A stretch of DNA of 33,524 nucleotides from Actinomycetes bacterium (GTDB lineage Bacteria; Actinomycetota; Acidimicrobiia; Acidimicrobiales; RAAP-2), in the NCBI GenBank assembly GCA_021799615.1, contig JAJZAC010000021.1, positions 1-33,524 of the forward strand, written 5' to 3'. The position numbers were made by a program, and so were the translations under genes. Every line of letters starts with the position of its first letter. The first letter of the stretch is position 1. This document shows, piece after piece, positions 25,402-33,106 of this stretch. The notes beneath the pieces are model-generated. The model did not search any database. It saw nothing but the letters and a program-made list of their open reading frames with translations, and had not been told where the DNA came from.

Positions 25402-26691
25402 TCATCCGTCACGCGCCACCCGGACACCGGCGAACGCCCAGCGAGACGAGGCCGGGAAGAAGTTGCGGTAGGTGGCGCGCCAGTGTCCGGCGGGGGTGGC
25501 GCAGCTCCCACCGCGCAGCACGTACTGGTTGACCATGAACTTGCCGTTGTACTCGCCGACGGCACCAGGGGCGGTGCGGAACCCGGGATACGGTGCGTAC
25601 GAGCTGGACGTCCACTGCCAGACGCCCCCGCCGGGGAGGTCGGGACCGGCGGGGCGCGGATGGAGCCGGTCGAGCTCGAGGTGGCCGGCCACGGGATCGC
25701 CGGTCCCGGCGGCGGCCTCCCATTCTAACTCGGTGGGCAGGCGGCAACCGGCCCAGCGGGCGAAGGCGTCCGCCTCGTAGAGACTGACGTGGCAGACCGG
25801 CTCCCGGGCGCTGACGGGCCGGGGACCACCGAGGGTGAAGACCTGCCATGCGTCGGCGCGGTCCTCGAGGTCCCGGAACCAGTAGAGGGGTGCGTCCCAG
25901 CCGGATGCTTGCGCTGCCGCCCACCCCTCCGACAGCCACAGTTCCGGCCGCGTGTAGCCGCCGTCGTCCATGAAGGCGAGCCAGTCGCCGCAGCTCACCG
26001 GTGCGTCAGCCAGCGCGAAGGGCCGGAGGAGCACGGGGTGACGAGGCAATTCGTTGTCGAATGCGAAGCCCTCGCCGTCGTGACCGATCTCGACGATGCC
26101 GCCGGGGTGCTCCGACCAGCCCCATCCACCGGTGCCGGGCGGGGTCGCGGGCAGGGCGTCGCCGGTGGGGCCAGGAGCAGCCAGGAATGGCTGGTAGGCC
26201 GGTCTCGTCGGGTTTCGTGAGAGGACGTGCTTGATATCCATGAGCAGGAGCTCCTGGTGCTGCTGCTCGTGGTGGATCCCGAGCTCGGCCAAGGTGGCCG
26301 CCCCGGCGTCCAGGTCGCCGAGGAGCAGGCGGTCCATGGATTCGTCCACGTGGGCCCGATAGCGGGCGATCTCCGCGATCCCGGGGCGGGAGATGAGCCC
26401 CCGCTCGGCCCGGGTGTGCCGATCGCCGACGGACACGTAGTACGAGTTGAAGAGGAAGGCGTAGGCGTCGTCGAAGGTCCGGTAGCCCTCGAGCCGGTCG
26501 CGCAGGAGGAAGGTCTCGAAGAACCACGAGGTGTGGGCCCGGTGCCACTTGGTGGGGCTGACATCCGGCATGGACTGGACGGTCTGGTCTTCCGCGGAGA
26601 GCGGCCCGGCAAGGGTCTCGGTCAGTGCTCGCGCCTCCCGGTACCGCGTGGCGAGCGACGGGGGTGCTTGCGTGGTCGTCACGTCCGCCAT
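25402..26691 (-). CDS. egtB: Hercynine oxygenase (ergothioneine sulfoxide synthase)
   Basis: EgtB is the nonheme iron enzyme that joins hercynine to a Cys donor with O2. The N-terminal DinB-like domain has the iron ligands: His50 in KWHRAHTSWFFE, and His141 and His145 in GIHHEQQHQELL. The C-terminal formylglycine-generating-enzyme-like domain shows PVCHVSLYEADAFARWAGCRLPTELEWEAA, WQWTSSSYAPYPGF and VLRGGSCATPAGHWRATYRNFFPASSRWAFAGVRVA. ATG 26691 has gggaggg upstream; the track start adds 104 unrelated residues. 429 aa. egtA, egtC and egtE are not adjacent, so whether it uses gamma-Glu-Cys or free Cys is open. Confidence 0.93.
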   Translation of the reverse strand: MADVTTTQAPPSLATRYREARALTETLAGPLSAEDQTVQSMPDVSPTKWHRAHTSWFFETFLLRDRLEGYRTFDDAYAFLFNSYYVSVGDRHTRAERGLISRPGIAEIARYRAHVDESMDRLLLGDLDAGAATLAELGIHHEQQHQELLLMDIKHVLSRNPTRPAYQPFLAAPGPTGDALPATPPGTGGWGWSEHPGGIVEIGHDGEGFAFDNELPRHPVLLRPFALADAPVSCGDWLAFMDDGGYTRPELWLSEGWAAAQASGWDAPLYWFRDLEDRADAWQVFTLGGPRPVSAREPVCHVSLYEADAFARWAGCRLPTELEWEAAAGTGDPVAGHLELDRLHPRPAGPDLPGGGVWQWTSSSYAPYPGFRTAPGAVGEYNGKFMVNQYVLRGGSCATPAGHWRATYRNFFPASSRWAFAGVRVARDG

Positions 26692-26737
26692 CGACGTTCC
26701 CTCCCGGCGTCCACTCGGTGCCCTGCCCGCATGGTCA

Positions 26738-26762
26738 GGGAACACCGTTCCCGTCGAAGTTA
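26738..26762 (-). promoter_or_regulatory. Candidate egtB promoter and palindromic operator
   Basis: On the minus strand a -10-like TAACTT (26757-26762) is followed at once by the perfect palindrome GGGAAC-N3-GTTCCC (26738-26752), which covers the expected transcript start. The egtB leader would be about 59 nt. The placement fits a repressor site, but the regulator is unknown and the palindrome could be a leader hairpin. The gap 26692-26890 holds nothing else. Confidence 0.45.
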
Positions 26763-26890
26763 GTCCGCGGGCACCACGGGCCGTGCGCGCTGGTGACGGT
26801 GGGTGGGGAAGGGCTGGTCCGGCGTCGGATGCAGCGGCCCTCCCGTGCCCTTCGGGCCCACCGCCCGTCCTTCGGCGCCACGGGCCTCCC

Positions 26891-27736
26891 TCAGGCGTCT
26901 TCCCCTGCGCACCGGTTCCGGATGGTGCCGATCCCGTCGACCCACGATGCGAGCAGCTGGCCGGCCCGGAGGAAGCGGGGCGGCTGGCGGGCGAACCCGA
27001 CACCGCTCGGGGTGCCGGTGAAGATGAGGTCCCCGGGGAAGAGGGTCATGACGGCCGACAGCTCGGCGACCAGCCGGGGGACGCCGAAGACGAGGTCACT
27101 CGTCCTGGCGTCCTGGACGGTCTCGCCGTCGACAGCGCACCCGATGGCGAGGTCGTCGGGATCGCCGAGCTCGTCGGGCGTGACGAGCCACGGCCCGACG
27201 GGCCCGTAGCCCCGGCGGGACTTGCCCAGCGAGAACTGTGACCCGGCGGCGAACTGGAGGTGGCGGTCGGAGATGTCCTGGCCGACGGCGAGGCCGGCGA
27301 CGTGGGACCACCCTTCGCGCTCGGCCACACGGTCGGCTCGACGGCCGATGGCGGCGACCAGTTCGACCTCCCAGTCGTTGGTCTCACCGACCAGCGGGAT
27401 GTCGTCGAACGGCCCGGACAGGCTGGCGGGGAATTTGGTGAAGGTGGCGGGCACCTCGGGTACGGCCATGCCCGACTCCGCTGCATGGTCGCGGTAGTTC
27501 AGCCCGATGGCGAACACCTGGCGAGGCCGGGGCACGGGGCAACGGAGGTCGGACTCGACCAGGCGGGCGGTGGCGGCCTTGCTGGCCCCGGTTGCCTCCC
27601 AGGCGCGGAACTCGTCCCACTCGGCGAGCACGTCCATCGGGTCGGGGCCGAACCGGCCGCCCGACGCGGTCTCGATGTCGACGATCCGGCTCTCGAGCAC
27701 GAGCACGGCACGGCCGGCGGCGTTGGCGAGTCTCAC
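26891..27736 (-). CDS. Fumarylacetoacetate hydrolase family protein
   Basis: The family includes acylpyruvases, oxaloacetate decarboxylases and 2-keto-4-pentenoate hydratases that act on 2-oxo acids with Mg2+ or Mn2+. The core is clear: VFAIGLNYRDHAAESG, PATFTKFPASLSGP, the metal-site EVELVAAIGRRAD, GLAVGQDISDRHLQFAAGSQFSLGKS, GPWLVTPDELGDPDDL and PGDLIFTGTPSGVG. GTG 27736 with ggaaggga upstream gives 281 aa; the track start adds 76 residues of junk. It lies upstream of egtB on the same strand, separated by about 200 nt with a promoter-like element, so a link to ergothioneine is doubtful. Substrate unknown. Confidence 0.88.
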   Translation of the reverse strand: MRLANAAGRAVLVLESRIVDIETASGGRFGPDPMDVLAEWDEFRAWEATGASKAATARLVESDLRCPVPRPRQVFAIGLNYRDHAAESGMAVPEVPATFTKFPASLSGPFDDIPLVGETNDWEVELVAAIGRRADRVAEREGWSHVAGLAVGQDISDRHLQFAAGSQFSLGKSRRGYGPVGPWLVTPDELGDPDDLAIGCAVDGETVQDARTSDLVFGVPRLVAELSAVMTLFPGDLIFTGTPSGVGFARQPPRFLRAGQLLASWVDGIGTIRNRCAGEDA

Positions 27737-27796
27737 GGCGGTCCCTTCCGGTCCCCGGGTCGCCACACCCTCGTGGCAGCCCGGCAGGAAAATGCG

Positions 27797-27802
27797 ATCG
27801 TA
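27797..27802 (-). promoter_or_regulatory. -10-like TACGAT for the FAH-family gene
   Basis: TACGAT on the minus strand in an AT-rich patch (tacgatcgcattttcc), about 60 nt before the GTG. No firm -35. The divergent gap 27737-27984 holds this and the promoter of the next gene. Confidence 0.4.
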
Positions 27803-27971
27803 CCGGGAGCCGACGCCGAGGCGACAGCTCCCCACCGGTACCGCCCGGGCGTGTGTCACCGCCGAGGCGGCCGGGGCGGCGCCCGCCTCGGAGGGCGGAG
27901 GGGACCTCGCGTGTGGCGGGGTCCGAACCCGCCGCGTGAGCGACGGGCCGGCATGCGAGCACACGGGGCGT

Positions 27972-27977
27972 TACGCT
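27972..27977 (+). promoter_or_regulatory. -10 (TACGCT) just upstream of the MgtE-N/CBS gene
   Basis: TACGCT ends 7 nt before ATG 27985. The seven bases are cggaggc, which looks like a ribosome site, but a transcript starting at or next to the ATG would not include it. Confidence 0.45.
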
Positions 27978-27984
27978 CGGAGGC

Positions 27985-29277
27985 ATGGCCGGTGCCACCA
28001 GGTCGAAGCCGCCGGACCTCGCCGTGGAGACGGTGCATCTGTCCTGCCTGCTCGGCGAGCCGGCGATGTCGCCCGAAGGCGATCGCGTCGGGAAGTTGAG
28101 CGACGTCATCGTCCGGTTGGGAGACGGGGGCTATCCCCCCATCACCGGGCTGGTCCTGTCCATCGCCAGGCGACGGCGGTTCGTCCACATGCACGACGTG
28201 GCCACGTTCGATCGCGCCGGGGTGCGGCTGTCGGCCGCACCGGAGTCTCTCGGCGTGTTCGAGCGCCGCCCCGGTGAGGTGCTCCTGGCCACGGACGTCG
28301 CCGGGCGCCATCTCATCCACATCAGCGGCGCCCGCCTGGTCCGTGCCAACGAGATCGAACTGGCCTGCGTCGGGGGGACGTGGTCGGTGATCGGCGTCGA
28401 TCCGACGTCGAAGCCGCTGGTGCGACGGCTCCTGCCCCGTTCGGCGCGGGACCGGATCGGCGCCGGCGGAATCGTGGACTGGGCCGAGATCGAACCGTTC
28501 GTCTCCCACGTGCCGACAGCCCGGCTGCGGATCCCGTTGCGCAAGCTGGCCCGCCTGCACCCGGCCCAGCTGGCCGATCTGGTGGAAGCGGCATCGCACG
28601 ACGAGGGCGAGGAGATCATCGCTGCGGTGGGCGGGGACCGCGAGCTCGAGGCGGACGTGTTCGAGGAGCTCGACATGGAGCACCAGGTCGAATTCCTGCG
28701 GTCGCGATCGGACGAGGAAGCGGCCCGGGTCCTCGCGGCGATGGCGCCCGATGACGCGGTGGACCTCTTGGAGGAGCTCGACCAGGAGCGGCGCCTGCCG
28801 ATCCTGCAACACCTTCCGTCTCCCTACCAGCGCACACTGCGCTCGCTGCTCAGCTACAACCCCGAGACCGCGGGGGGCCTGATGAACCCGGACTTCGTGG
28901 CAGTGCCCATAGAGCGCACCGTGGGCGAAGCCCTGGCGGCCGTGGCGTCCTCGTCGGTGGCTCCCGAAGCATCGGGGGTTGTGCTCGTCACCGACGGTGC
29001 TGGGCACCTGTCGGGGACTGTGCTGGTCGTCGAGCTCCTGCGGGCCGATGCGACGGCCCAGGTCGGCACGGTTGCCCACCCTGATCCGGTCGCGTTGACG
29101 CCCGATGCGGACGTGCACGAGGTGTCACGGACGATGAGCGACTACAACCTGTCCGCCCTGCCCGTGGTGGACGACGACCGGACCGTGCTCGGGCTCATCA
29201 GCGTGGATGACGTCCTGGAGCTGCTCCTCCCTGAGGGGTGGCGCCGCCAGTACGGCATGACGTCCACCAACGGGTAG
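27985..29277 (+). CDS. Soluble PRC-barrel / MgtE-N / CBS-pair protein, presumed Mg2+ sensor
   Basis: The 430-aa protein has an N-terminal PRC-barrel-like region (SCLLGEPAMSPEGDRVGKLSDVIVRLGDG...ITGLVLSI), an MgtE-type intracellular N-domain (LRKLARLHPAQLADLVEAASHDEGEEIIAAV, ELDMEHQVEFLRSRSDEEAARVLAAMAPDDAVDLLEEL) and two CBS domains (NPETAGGLMNPDFVAVPIERTVGEAL to NLSALPVVDDDRTVLGLISVDDVLELLL). The MgtE transmembrane channel is missing, so it is not a transporter itself. In MgtE these domains bind Mg2+ and gate the pore. Here they precede an Nramp-related transporter on the same strand, so a regulatory partner role is the natural inference. Confidence 0.88.
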   Translation: MAGATRSKPPDLAVETVHLSCLLGEPAMSPEGDRVGKLSDVIVRLGDGGYPPITGLVLSIARRRRFVHMHDVATFDRAGVRLSAAPESLGVFERRPGEVLLATDVAGRHLIHISGARLVRANEIELACVGGTWSVIGVDPTSKPLVRRLLPRSARDRIGAGGIVDWAEIEPFVSHVPTARLRIPLRKLARLHPAQLADLVEAASHDEGEEIIAAVGGDRELEADVFEELDMEHQVEFLRSRSDEEAARVLAAMAPDDAVDLLEELDQERRLPILQHLPSPYQRTLRSLLSYNPETAGGLMNPDFVAVPIERTVGEALAAVASSSVAPEASGVVLVTDGAGHLSGTVLVVELLRADATAQVGTVAHPDPVALTPDADVHEVSRTMSDYNLSALPVVDDDRTVLGLISVDDVLELLLPEGWRRQYGMTSTNG

Positions 29278-29365
29278 GGGATCCGGCCCCGGGTAGGGCG
29301 GCACCGTCGCGTGCCCGCCGGCGGGTGGGCAGGTGGGCAGGTGGAGAAGCTCCGGAGACTGCTCG

Positions 29366-29371
29366 TATACT
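29366..29371 (+). promoter_or_regulatory. -10 element (TATACT) for the M-box leader
   Basis: TATACT is the best -10 in the window. Its start would lie at about 29378, some 9 nt before the first helix of the M-box. No clear -35. The 108 nt between the MgtE-N stop and the leader transcript also hold a GC-rich self-complementary stretch, cccgccggcggg. Confidence 0.6.
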
Positions 29372-29386
29372 GGCAGCGCAGTCGCA

Positions 29387-29543
29387 CTCGTTCGGTGAGG
29401 CGTCTGCTCGGACACAGGCCGCTGGCCCCACCTGTCGAGAGACACTCCGGGTCAGGACAGTCCTCCCCGGCCCAAGGGGTGGACCCAAGCGGCTGACCCC
29501 CCCGGGGGGTCTACGCCGGGCAGTGCCAAAGCTCTGACGAGAG
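29387..29543 (+). ncRNA. M-box (ykoK) magnesium riboswitch
   Basis: The sequence matches the M-box consensus block by block: CGTTCGGTGAGGC at the 5' side, GACACAGGCCGCTGGCCCC, TGTCGAGAGAC, GGGTCAGGACAG, and at the 3' side CAGTGCCAAAGCTCTGACGAG. CTCGT (29387-29391) pairs with ACGAG (29537-29541) to close the outer helix. A variable arm contains the hairpin GACCCCCC/GGGGGGTC. M-box RNAs fold when Mg2+ is plentiful and switch off downstream Mg2+ uptake genes. Here the downstream gene is the Nramp-related transporter. Confidence 0.9.
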
Positions 29544-29813
29544 GGTGCGTGCTGGACGGCGTCTGTCCTGGCGGGCAGCAACGCCCGGTCCGCATCCGCA
29601 GCGCGGCTGGCTGCCGTCGCGGCGGGAGAGCCACGGGGCAGGTTCTGCTGGATCGACCGAGGAGCGTCGCTGCATACCGACAGAGGGACACCTCACCGAC
29701 GATCGGCGCCTCCGATCACCGTGGATCCGGCCGCCTGAGCCGGCCTGCCTGGGACCGCGGCGGCGCCTGAGCCTCACTCGCCCCGCCCACCACGTCCCCG
29801 GGAGGCCGCCGCC
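29544..29813 (+). other. Leader between M-box and transporter (possible expression platform)
   Basis: About 270 nt separate the riboswitch from the transporter ATG. There is no U-tract terminator, so control may be by Rho or at translation. A 73-codon ORF starts at GTG 29549 with gagaggg overlapping the 3' strand of the outer M-box helix and ends at 29770, but its third-position GC is lower than in the real genes, so I do not call it a gene. The transporter's ribosome site is gggagg near 29800. Confidence 0.5.
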
Positions 29814-31442
29814 ATGGCCGACGACACAATCGACACATCGGCCGGGCCCAGCGCGGTGCTCGACGAAGCCCACCTCGGCGACATCCGGGGTGCGCTGGGG
29901 ACGATCAAGCAGCACGACCTCGCGGCCCGGCGAACCTGGCGGGCCCGGCTCCTGACCCTGGCCGCCATCGTCGGGCCGGGCATCATCGTCATGGTCGGCG
30001 ACAACGACGCCGGTGGGGTGGCCACCTACTCCCAGGCCGGACAGAACTACGGGACCAGCCTCCTCTGGACGCTGATCCTCCTCATCCCGGTCCTGGTGGT
30101 CAACCAGGAGATGGTCGTGCGGCTCGGTGCGGTGACCGGAGTCGGGCACGCTCGGCTGATCAAGGAGCGGTTCGGAAGGTTCTGGGGATGGTTCTCCGTG
30201 GGGGACCTGTTCCTGCTCGACTTCCTGACCATCGTGACCGAGTTCATCGGTGTCGACCTCGCCCTTTCCTACTTCGGCGTCAGCAAGTACGTCTCGGTGC
30301 CGGTCGCCGCACTCGGGCTCGTCGCCATGACGGCCAGCGGCAGCTTCCGGCGCTGGGAACGGTTCATGCTCGTCTTCGTCGGGGCGAACTTCCTGGTCAT
30401 CCCGCTTGCCGTGTTCGCCCACCCACATGCCGCCCCGATCCTGCACGACCTCGTCGTCCCAGGAATCCGCGGCGGCGTCAACTCGACGTCGGTGCTGTTG
30501 ATCATCGCCATCGTCGGGACCACCGTCGCCCCGTGGCAGCTGTTCTTCCAGCAGTCGAACATCATCGACAAGCGCATCACGCCCCGCTGGATCAACTACG
30601 AACGCGCCGACACCGTCCTCGGGTCGATCGTCACGGTGATCGGCGCCGGCGCCATGATCGTGGCCTGCGCGTTCGCGTTCGACCACAGCCACTACTTCGG
30701 CGCCTTCACCGACGCCGGCGGCGTCGCCCGGGCGCTCTCGCATCAGATCAGCTACACCGCCGGGGCGTTGTACGCCATCGTCCTGGTCAACGCTTCGATC
30801 ATCGGCGCGGCTGCAGTCACGCTCGGAACCTCCTACGCCTACGGAGACATGTTCGGGGCCCGGCACTCGTTGCACCGGAACTTCTTCGAAGCTCCGGGCT
30901 TCTATTCGAGTTTCGCCGGTCTCGTCGCGCTCGCTGCGGGGATCGTGCTGATTCCGGGAGCGCCGTTGGGGCTCATCACGACCTCGGTCCAGGCCCTGGC
31001 CGGCGTGCTGTTGCCGTCAGCCTCCGTCTTCCTGCTGCTGCTCTGCAACGACAAGGAAGTTCTCGGACCGTGGGTCAACCGGCCGTGGCTGAACGTCGTC
31101 GCCGTCTTCATCATCGGCGTACTGCTGGACTTGTCCCTGGTCCTCGTGGTGACCACCATCTTCCCGACCGTCGACGTCGTCCTACTGTCCCTGGTCCTCT
31201 TCGCCGTCCTGATCGTGCTCCTCGCCGGGGGTGGGGTCGTCTACGCCAGGACCCACCGGACGGGTCAGGTCGCCGTACCGGCCGGGCACCGCGACACGTG
31301 GCGGATGCCCCCCCTGACCCTGCTCGGCCGGCCCGAATGGTCGCGGGGGCGCACGGCCGCCATGTGGTCCCTGCGTGGGTACCTCGTCGTCGCGGTGGCG
31401 CTGCTCCTGGTCAAGGCCGTCCAGCTCGGGACCGGCCACTGA
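29814..31442 (+). CDS. Nramp-related magnesium transporter (NRMT-type)
   Basis: The 542-aa protein has about 11-12 hydrophobic segments in the Nramp arrangement. In canonical Mn/Fe Nramps helix 1 has DPGN and helix 6 has MPH. Here helix 1 reads VGDNDAGGVATY (Asp65-Ala-Gly-Gly68) and helix 6 reads VGTTVAPWQLFF (Ala239-Pro-Trp241), so the soft-metal-selecting Met is gone while the Asp stays. These changes match the Nramp-related magnesium transporter branch. The M-box riboswitch upstream and the MgtE-N/CBS gene before it support Mg2+ as the substrate. ATG 29814 has gggagg upstream. The hydrophilic N-terminus (about 40 residues) and C-terminal loop are cytosolic by inference. Confidence 0.88.
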   Translation: MADDTIDTSAGPSAVLDEAHLGDIRGALGTIKQHDLAARRTWRARLLTLAAIVGPGIIVMVGDNDAGGVATYSQAGQNYGTSLLWTLILLIPVLVVNQEMVVRLGAVTGVGHARLIKERFGRFWGWFSVGDLFLLDFLTIVTEFIGVDLALSYFGVSKYVSVPVAALGLVAMTASGSFRRWERFMLVFVGANFLVIPLAVFAHPHAAPILHDLVVPGIRGGVNSTSVLLIIAIVGTTVAPWQLFFQQSNIIDKRITPRWINYERADTVLGSIVTVIGAGAMIVACAFAFDHSHYFGAFTDAGGVARALSHQISYTAGALYAIVLVNASIIGAAAVTLGTSYAYGDMFGARHSLHRNFFEAPGFYSSFAGLVALAAGIVLIPGAPLGLITTSVQALAGVLLPSASVFLLLLCNDKEVLGPWVNRPWLNVVAVFIIGVLLDLSLVLVVTTIFPTVDVVLLSLVLFAVLIVLLAGGGVVYARTHRTGQVAVPAGHRDTWRMPPLTLLGRPEWSRGRTAAMWSLRGYLVVAVALLLVKAVQLGTGH

Positions 31443-31571
31443 CGCGCTGGCCCCGGATCCGGCGGCACGGGACCCGGTGTCACCAACCGGCGCGCCGGCC
31501 CGTGGGGGTCGCACCCCATCCCGCCGGACCTCACGGCTCGTTCGGAACGTGCCAGTTGAGCTGGTAGTTCG

Positions 31572-31617
31572 TGGAGCCGGTGGTGGGACTCGAACCCACG
31601 ACCTGACGATGACAAGG
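31572..31617 (-). tRNA. 3' fragment of a tRNA (Thr-like), probable att-site scar
   Basis: The minus strand contains a T-arm GTGGG-TTCGAGT-CCCAC, then CACCGGC, T and CCA: the acceptor 3' strand, discriminator U and encoded CCA. CTTGTCATCGTCAGGTC before it looks like the anticodon loop, 3' stem and variable loop. The matching 5' acceptor GCCGGTG, D-arm and 5' anticodon stem are missing, so this is not a working tRNA. U73 and the GCC start implied by the acceptor suggest tRNA-Thr. Integrases often leave such 3' halves. It lies in the 348-nt gene-free gap 31443-31790; the rest of that gap shows only the palindrome ccggcgcgccgg near 31488. Confidence 0.7.
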
Positions 31618-31737
31618 GAGCGAAGGGCCGGGCGAGCCTGTGGCTCTTCGTATCCAGGTGTCGCATCCTGGCTGGTAGGGGGCGGCGTCTCGCCGGTCGG
31701 AGCGAATAGCGTGCGACGTTCGGGGGCGGGTCGTGAC

Positions 31738-31753
31738 GCAATTGTTGGGACGG
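31738..31753 (+). repeat. Left copy of a 16-nt near-repeat flanking the ATPase cassette
   Basis: gcaattgttgggacgg here and gcgattgttgggatgg at 33381-33396 differ at two positions and lie in the same orientation either side of the ATPase gene and its promoter. AT-rich words like this are scarce in the window. Confidence 0.4.
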
Positions 31754-31790
31754 GAGTTGGGATGCCGGGACCGCCCGCCGGGCGGACCGG

Positions 31791-33071
31791 TCAGGGTCCG
31801 AGCAGGCCGAGGGGGATGACGGCCACGCCATCGGGACGCCGGTAGGCGTACTCGGTGGCGGTGAGGACCACGAGGGCTGCCGGCGGTCGGATGGTGCGAG
31901 CGGACGCGAGGCGGAGCAGCGCGTTGGCGGCGTCGTCGATGAGGGTGGCGCCGAGTTTGACCTCGGCGCCGATCCAGGCCCCGTCGCGGCGTTCGACCAC
32001 GAGGTCGACCTCGAGCTCGCCGGCTCGCTCACGGTAGTGGTAGACGGCTGCGCCGGCGGCGGCGGCGTAGACGCGGACGTCTCGGGCGGCGAGCGACTCG
32101 AAGAGGTAGCCCAGGGTGTTGAGGTCGCCGAGGAGGCGGATGGGGTCACATCCCATGAGAGCGGCGGCCAGCGACGGATCGACGAGGTGCCGTTTGGGGG
32201 TGGTCATGAGCCTGGTCCTCGATCGCAGCTCCGGGTTCCACGCCTCGAGGTCGTCGACCACCATGAGGCGTGCGAGGGCGTCGAGATAGGGCTCTGCCGT
32301 CCAGCGAGACGGCCCATCGTCTGCGGCACCGCCACGGGCTCGCTCCACGATCGTGCTCAGCCGGGCGGGGTGGGCGCTCATCTGGGCGTAGGCCTGCAGG
32401 AACCTCCTGACGAGGCGCGGATCGCGGCGGGCGCCGGAGACGACGTCGATGTCGTGTTCGATGATGGTGTCGACGTAGCCGTCCATGAACCGCGTGGCGT
32501 CGCTGACCGAGCGTCCGATCAGCCCGGGCCACCCTCCGACGACAATCCGCTCGGCATAGTCGGTCACGTCCAGCGCCGACGTGGTCGCCGGGGGGGCCTG
32601 GCCGTCGAGGAGCGTGGCGAGCGAGACGGTCCCGGTCGAGTACCCCTGCTCGAACAGCGTCATGGGCCGAAGGGTCACCACGCTCATCCGCCCGGCGCCG
32701 GAGTGTCGGACGGCCTGGTCCCGGGGGGTGGCGGAGCCGGTCAGGATGAACTGGCCGGGTGACCTCCGAGTGTCGACCTCCCGGCGCACCGCGTCCCAGA
32801 CCCGCGGTTCTCGCTGCCACTCGTCGACGAGCCGTGGGACCTCACCGGCGAGCAGCAGGCGGGGATCGACCGCTGCGGCGCGCTGGGCCTCGGGGTCCAG
32901 ATCGAGCAGGACCTCGCTCCGGGCGTACTGGCGGGCGGTCTCGGTCTTGCCGCACGCCTTGGGACCCTCGATCATCACCGCGCCGAGCGCTTGGAGTGCG
33001 GACATCACCGAGGCGTCGGCGACGCGTGGCAGGTATGTCGGGTTCCCAGCGGGCGGCACGTCGTTGGCCAT
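31791..33071 (-). CDS. AAA+ ATPase with C-terminal DUF4143 domain
   Basis: The protein has Walker A IEGPKACGKTETA (about residues 36-43), a DE pair PRLVDEWQREP (83-84) as Walker B, sensor-like QFILTGSATPRD, then the DUF4143 region ending in a nuclease-like ELEVDLVVERRDGAWIGAEVKLG (an E..D...ExK-like arrangement). These ATPases occur as multiple paralogs in many bacteria and archaea; their function is unknown. ATG 33071 is supported by a TAGAAT box 6 nt upstream; the track TTG 33074 is one codon earlier. It lies alone on the minus strand at a probable island edge, with three 23-bp repeats over its promoter. Confidence 0.88.
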   Translation of the reverse strand: MANDVPPAGNPTYLPRVADASVMSALQALGAVMIEGPKACGKTETARQYARSEVLLDLDPEAQRAAAVDPRLLLAGEVPRLVDEWQREPRVWDAVRREVDTRRSPGQFILTGSATPRDQAVRHSGAGRMSVVTLRPMTLFEQGYSTGTVSLATLLDGQAPPATTSALDVTDYAERIVVGGWPGLIGRSVSDATRFMDGYVDTIIEHDIDVVSGARRDPRLVRRFLQAYAQMSAHPARLSTIVERARGGAADDGPSRWTAEPYLDALARLMVVDDLEAWNPELRSRTRLMTTPKRHLVDPSLAAALMGCDPIRLLGDLNTLGYLFESLAARDVRVYAAAAGAAVYHYRERAGELEVDLVVERRDGAWIGAEVKLGATLIDDAANALLRLASARTIRPPAALVVLTATEYAYRRPDGVAVIPLGLLGP

Positions 33072-33077
33072 CAAGTC

Positions 33078-33106
33078 ATTCTACAAGTCGCAACCAAATG
33101 GACCAA
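33078..33106 (-). promoter_or_regulatory. Promoter of the DUF4143 ATPase gene (leaderless)
   Basis: On the minus strand TTGGTC (33101-33106), a 17-nt spacer and TAGAAT (33078-33083) form a good sigma-70-type promoter. The -10 ends 6 nt before ATG 33071, so the transcript probably begins at or beside the start codon. Confidence 0.65.

Noticed and set aside
29549-29770. 73-aa protein gene after the M-box
   Set aside because: It has a start and a ribosome-like site, but third-position GC is clearly below that of the real genes and the product is Arg/Gly-rich without motif. Listed only as a possible leader ORF.
31560-31660. Complete tRNA gene on the minus strand
   Set aside because: T-arm, acceptor 3' strand and CCA are present, but the 5' acceptor strand, D-arm and 5' anticodon stem cannot be found. 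Kept as a fragment only.
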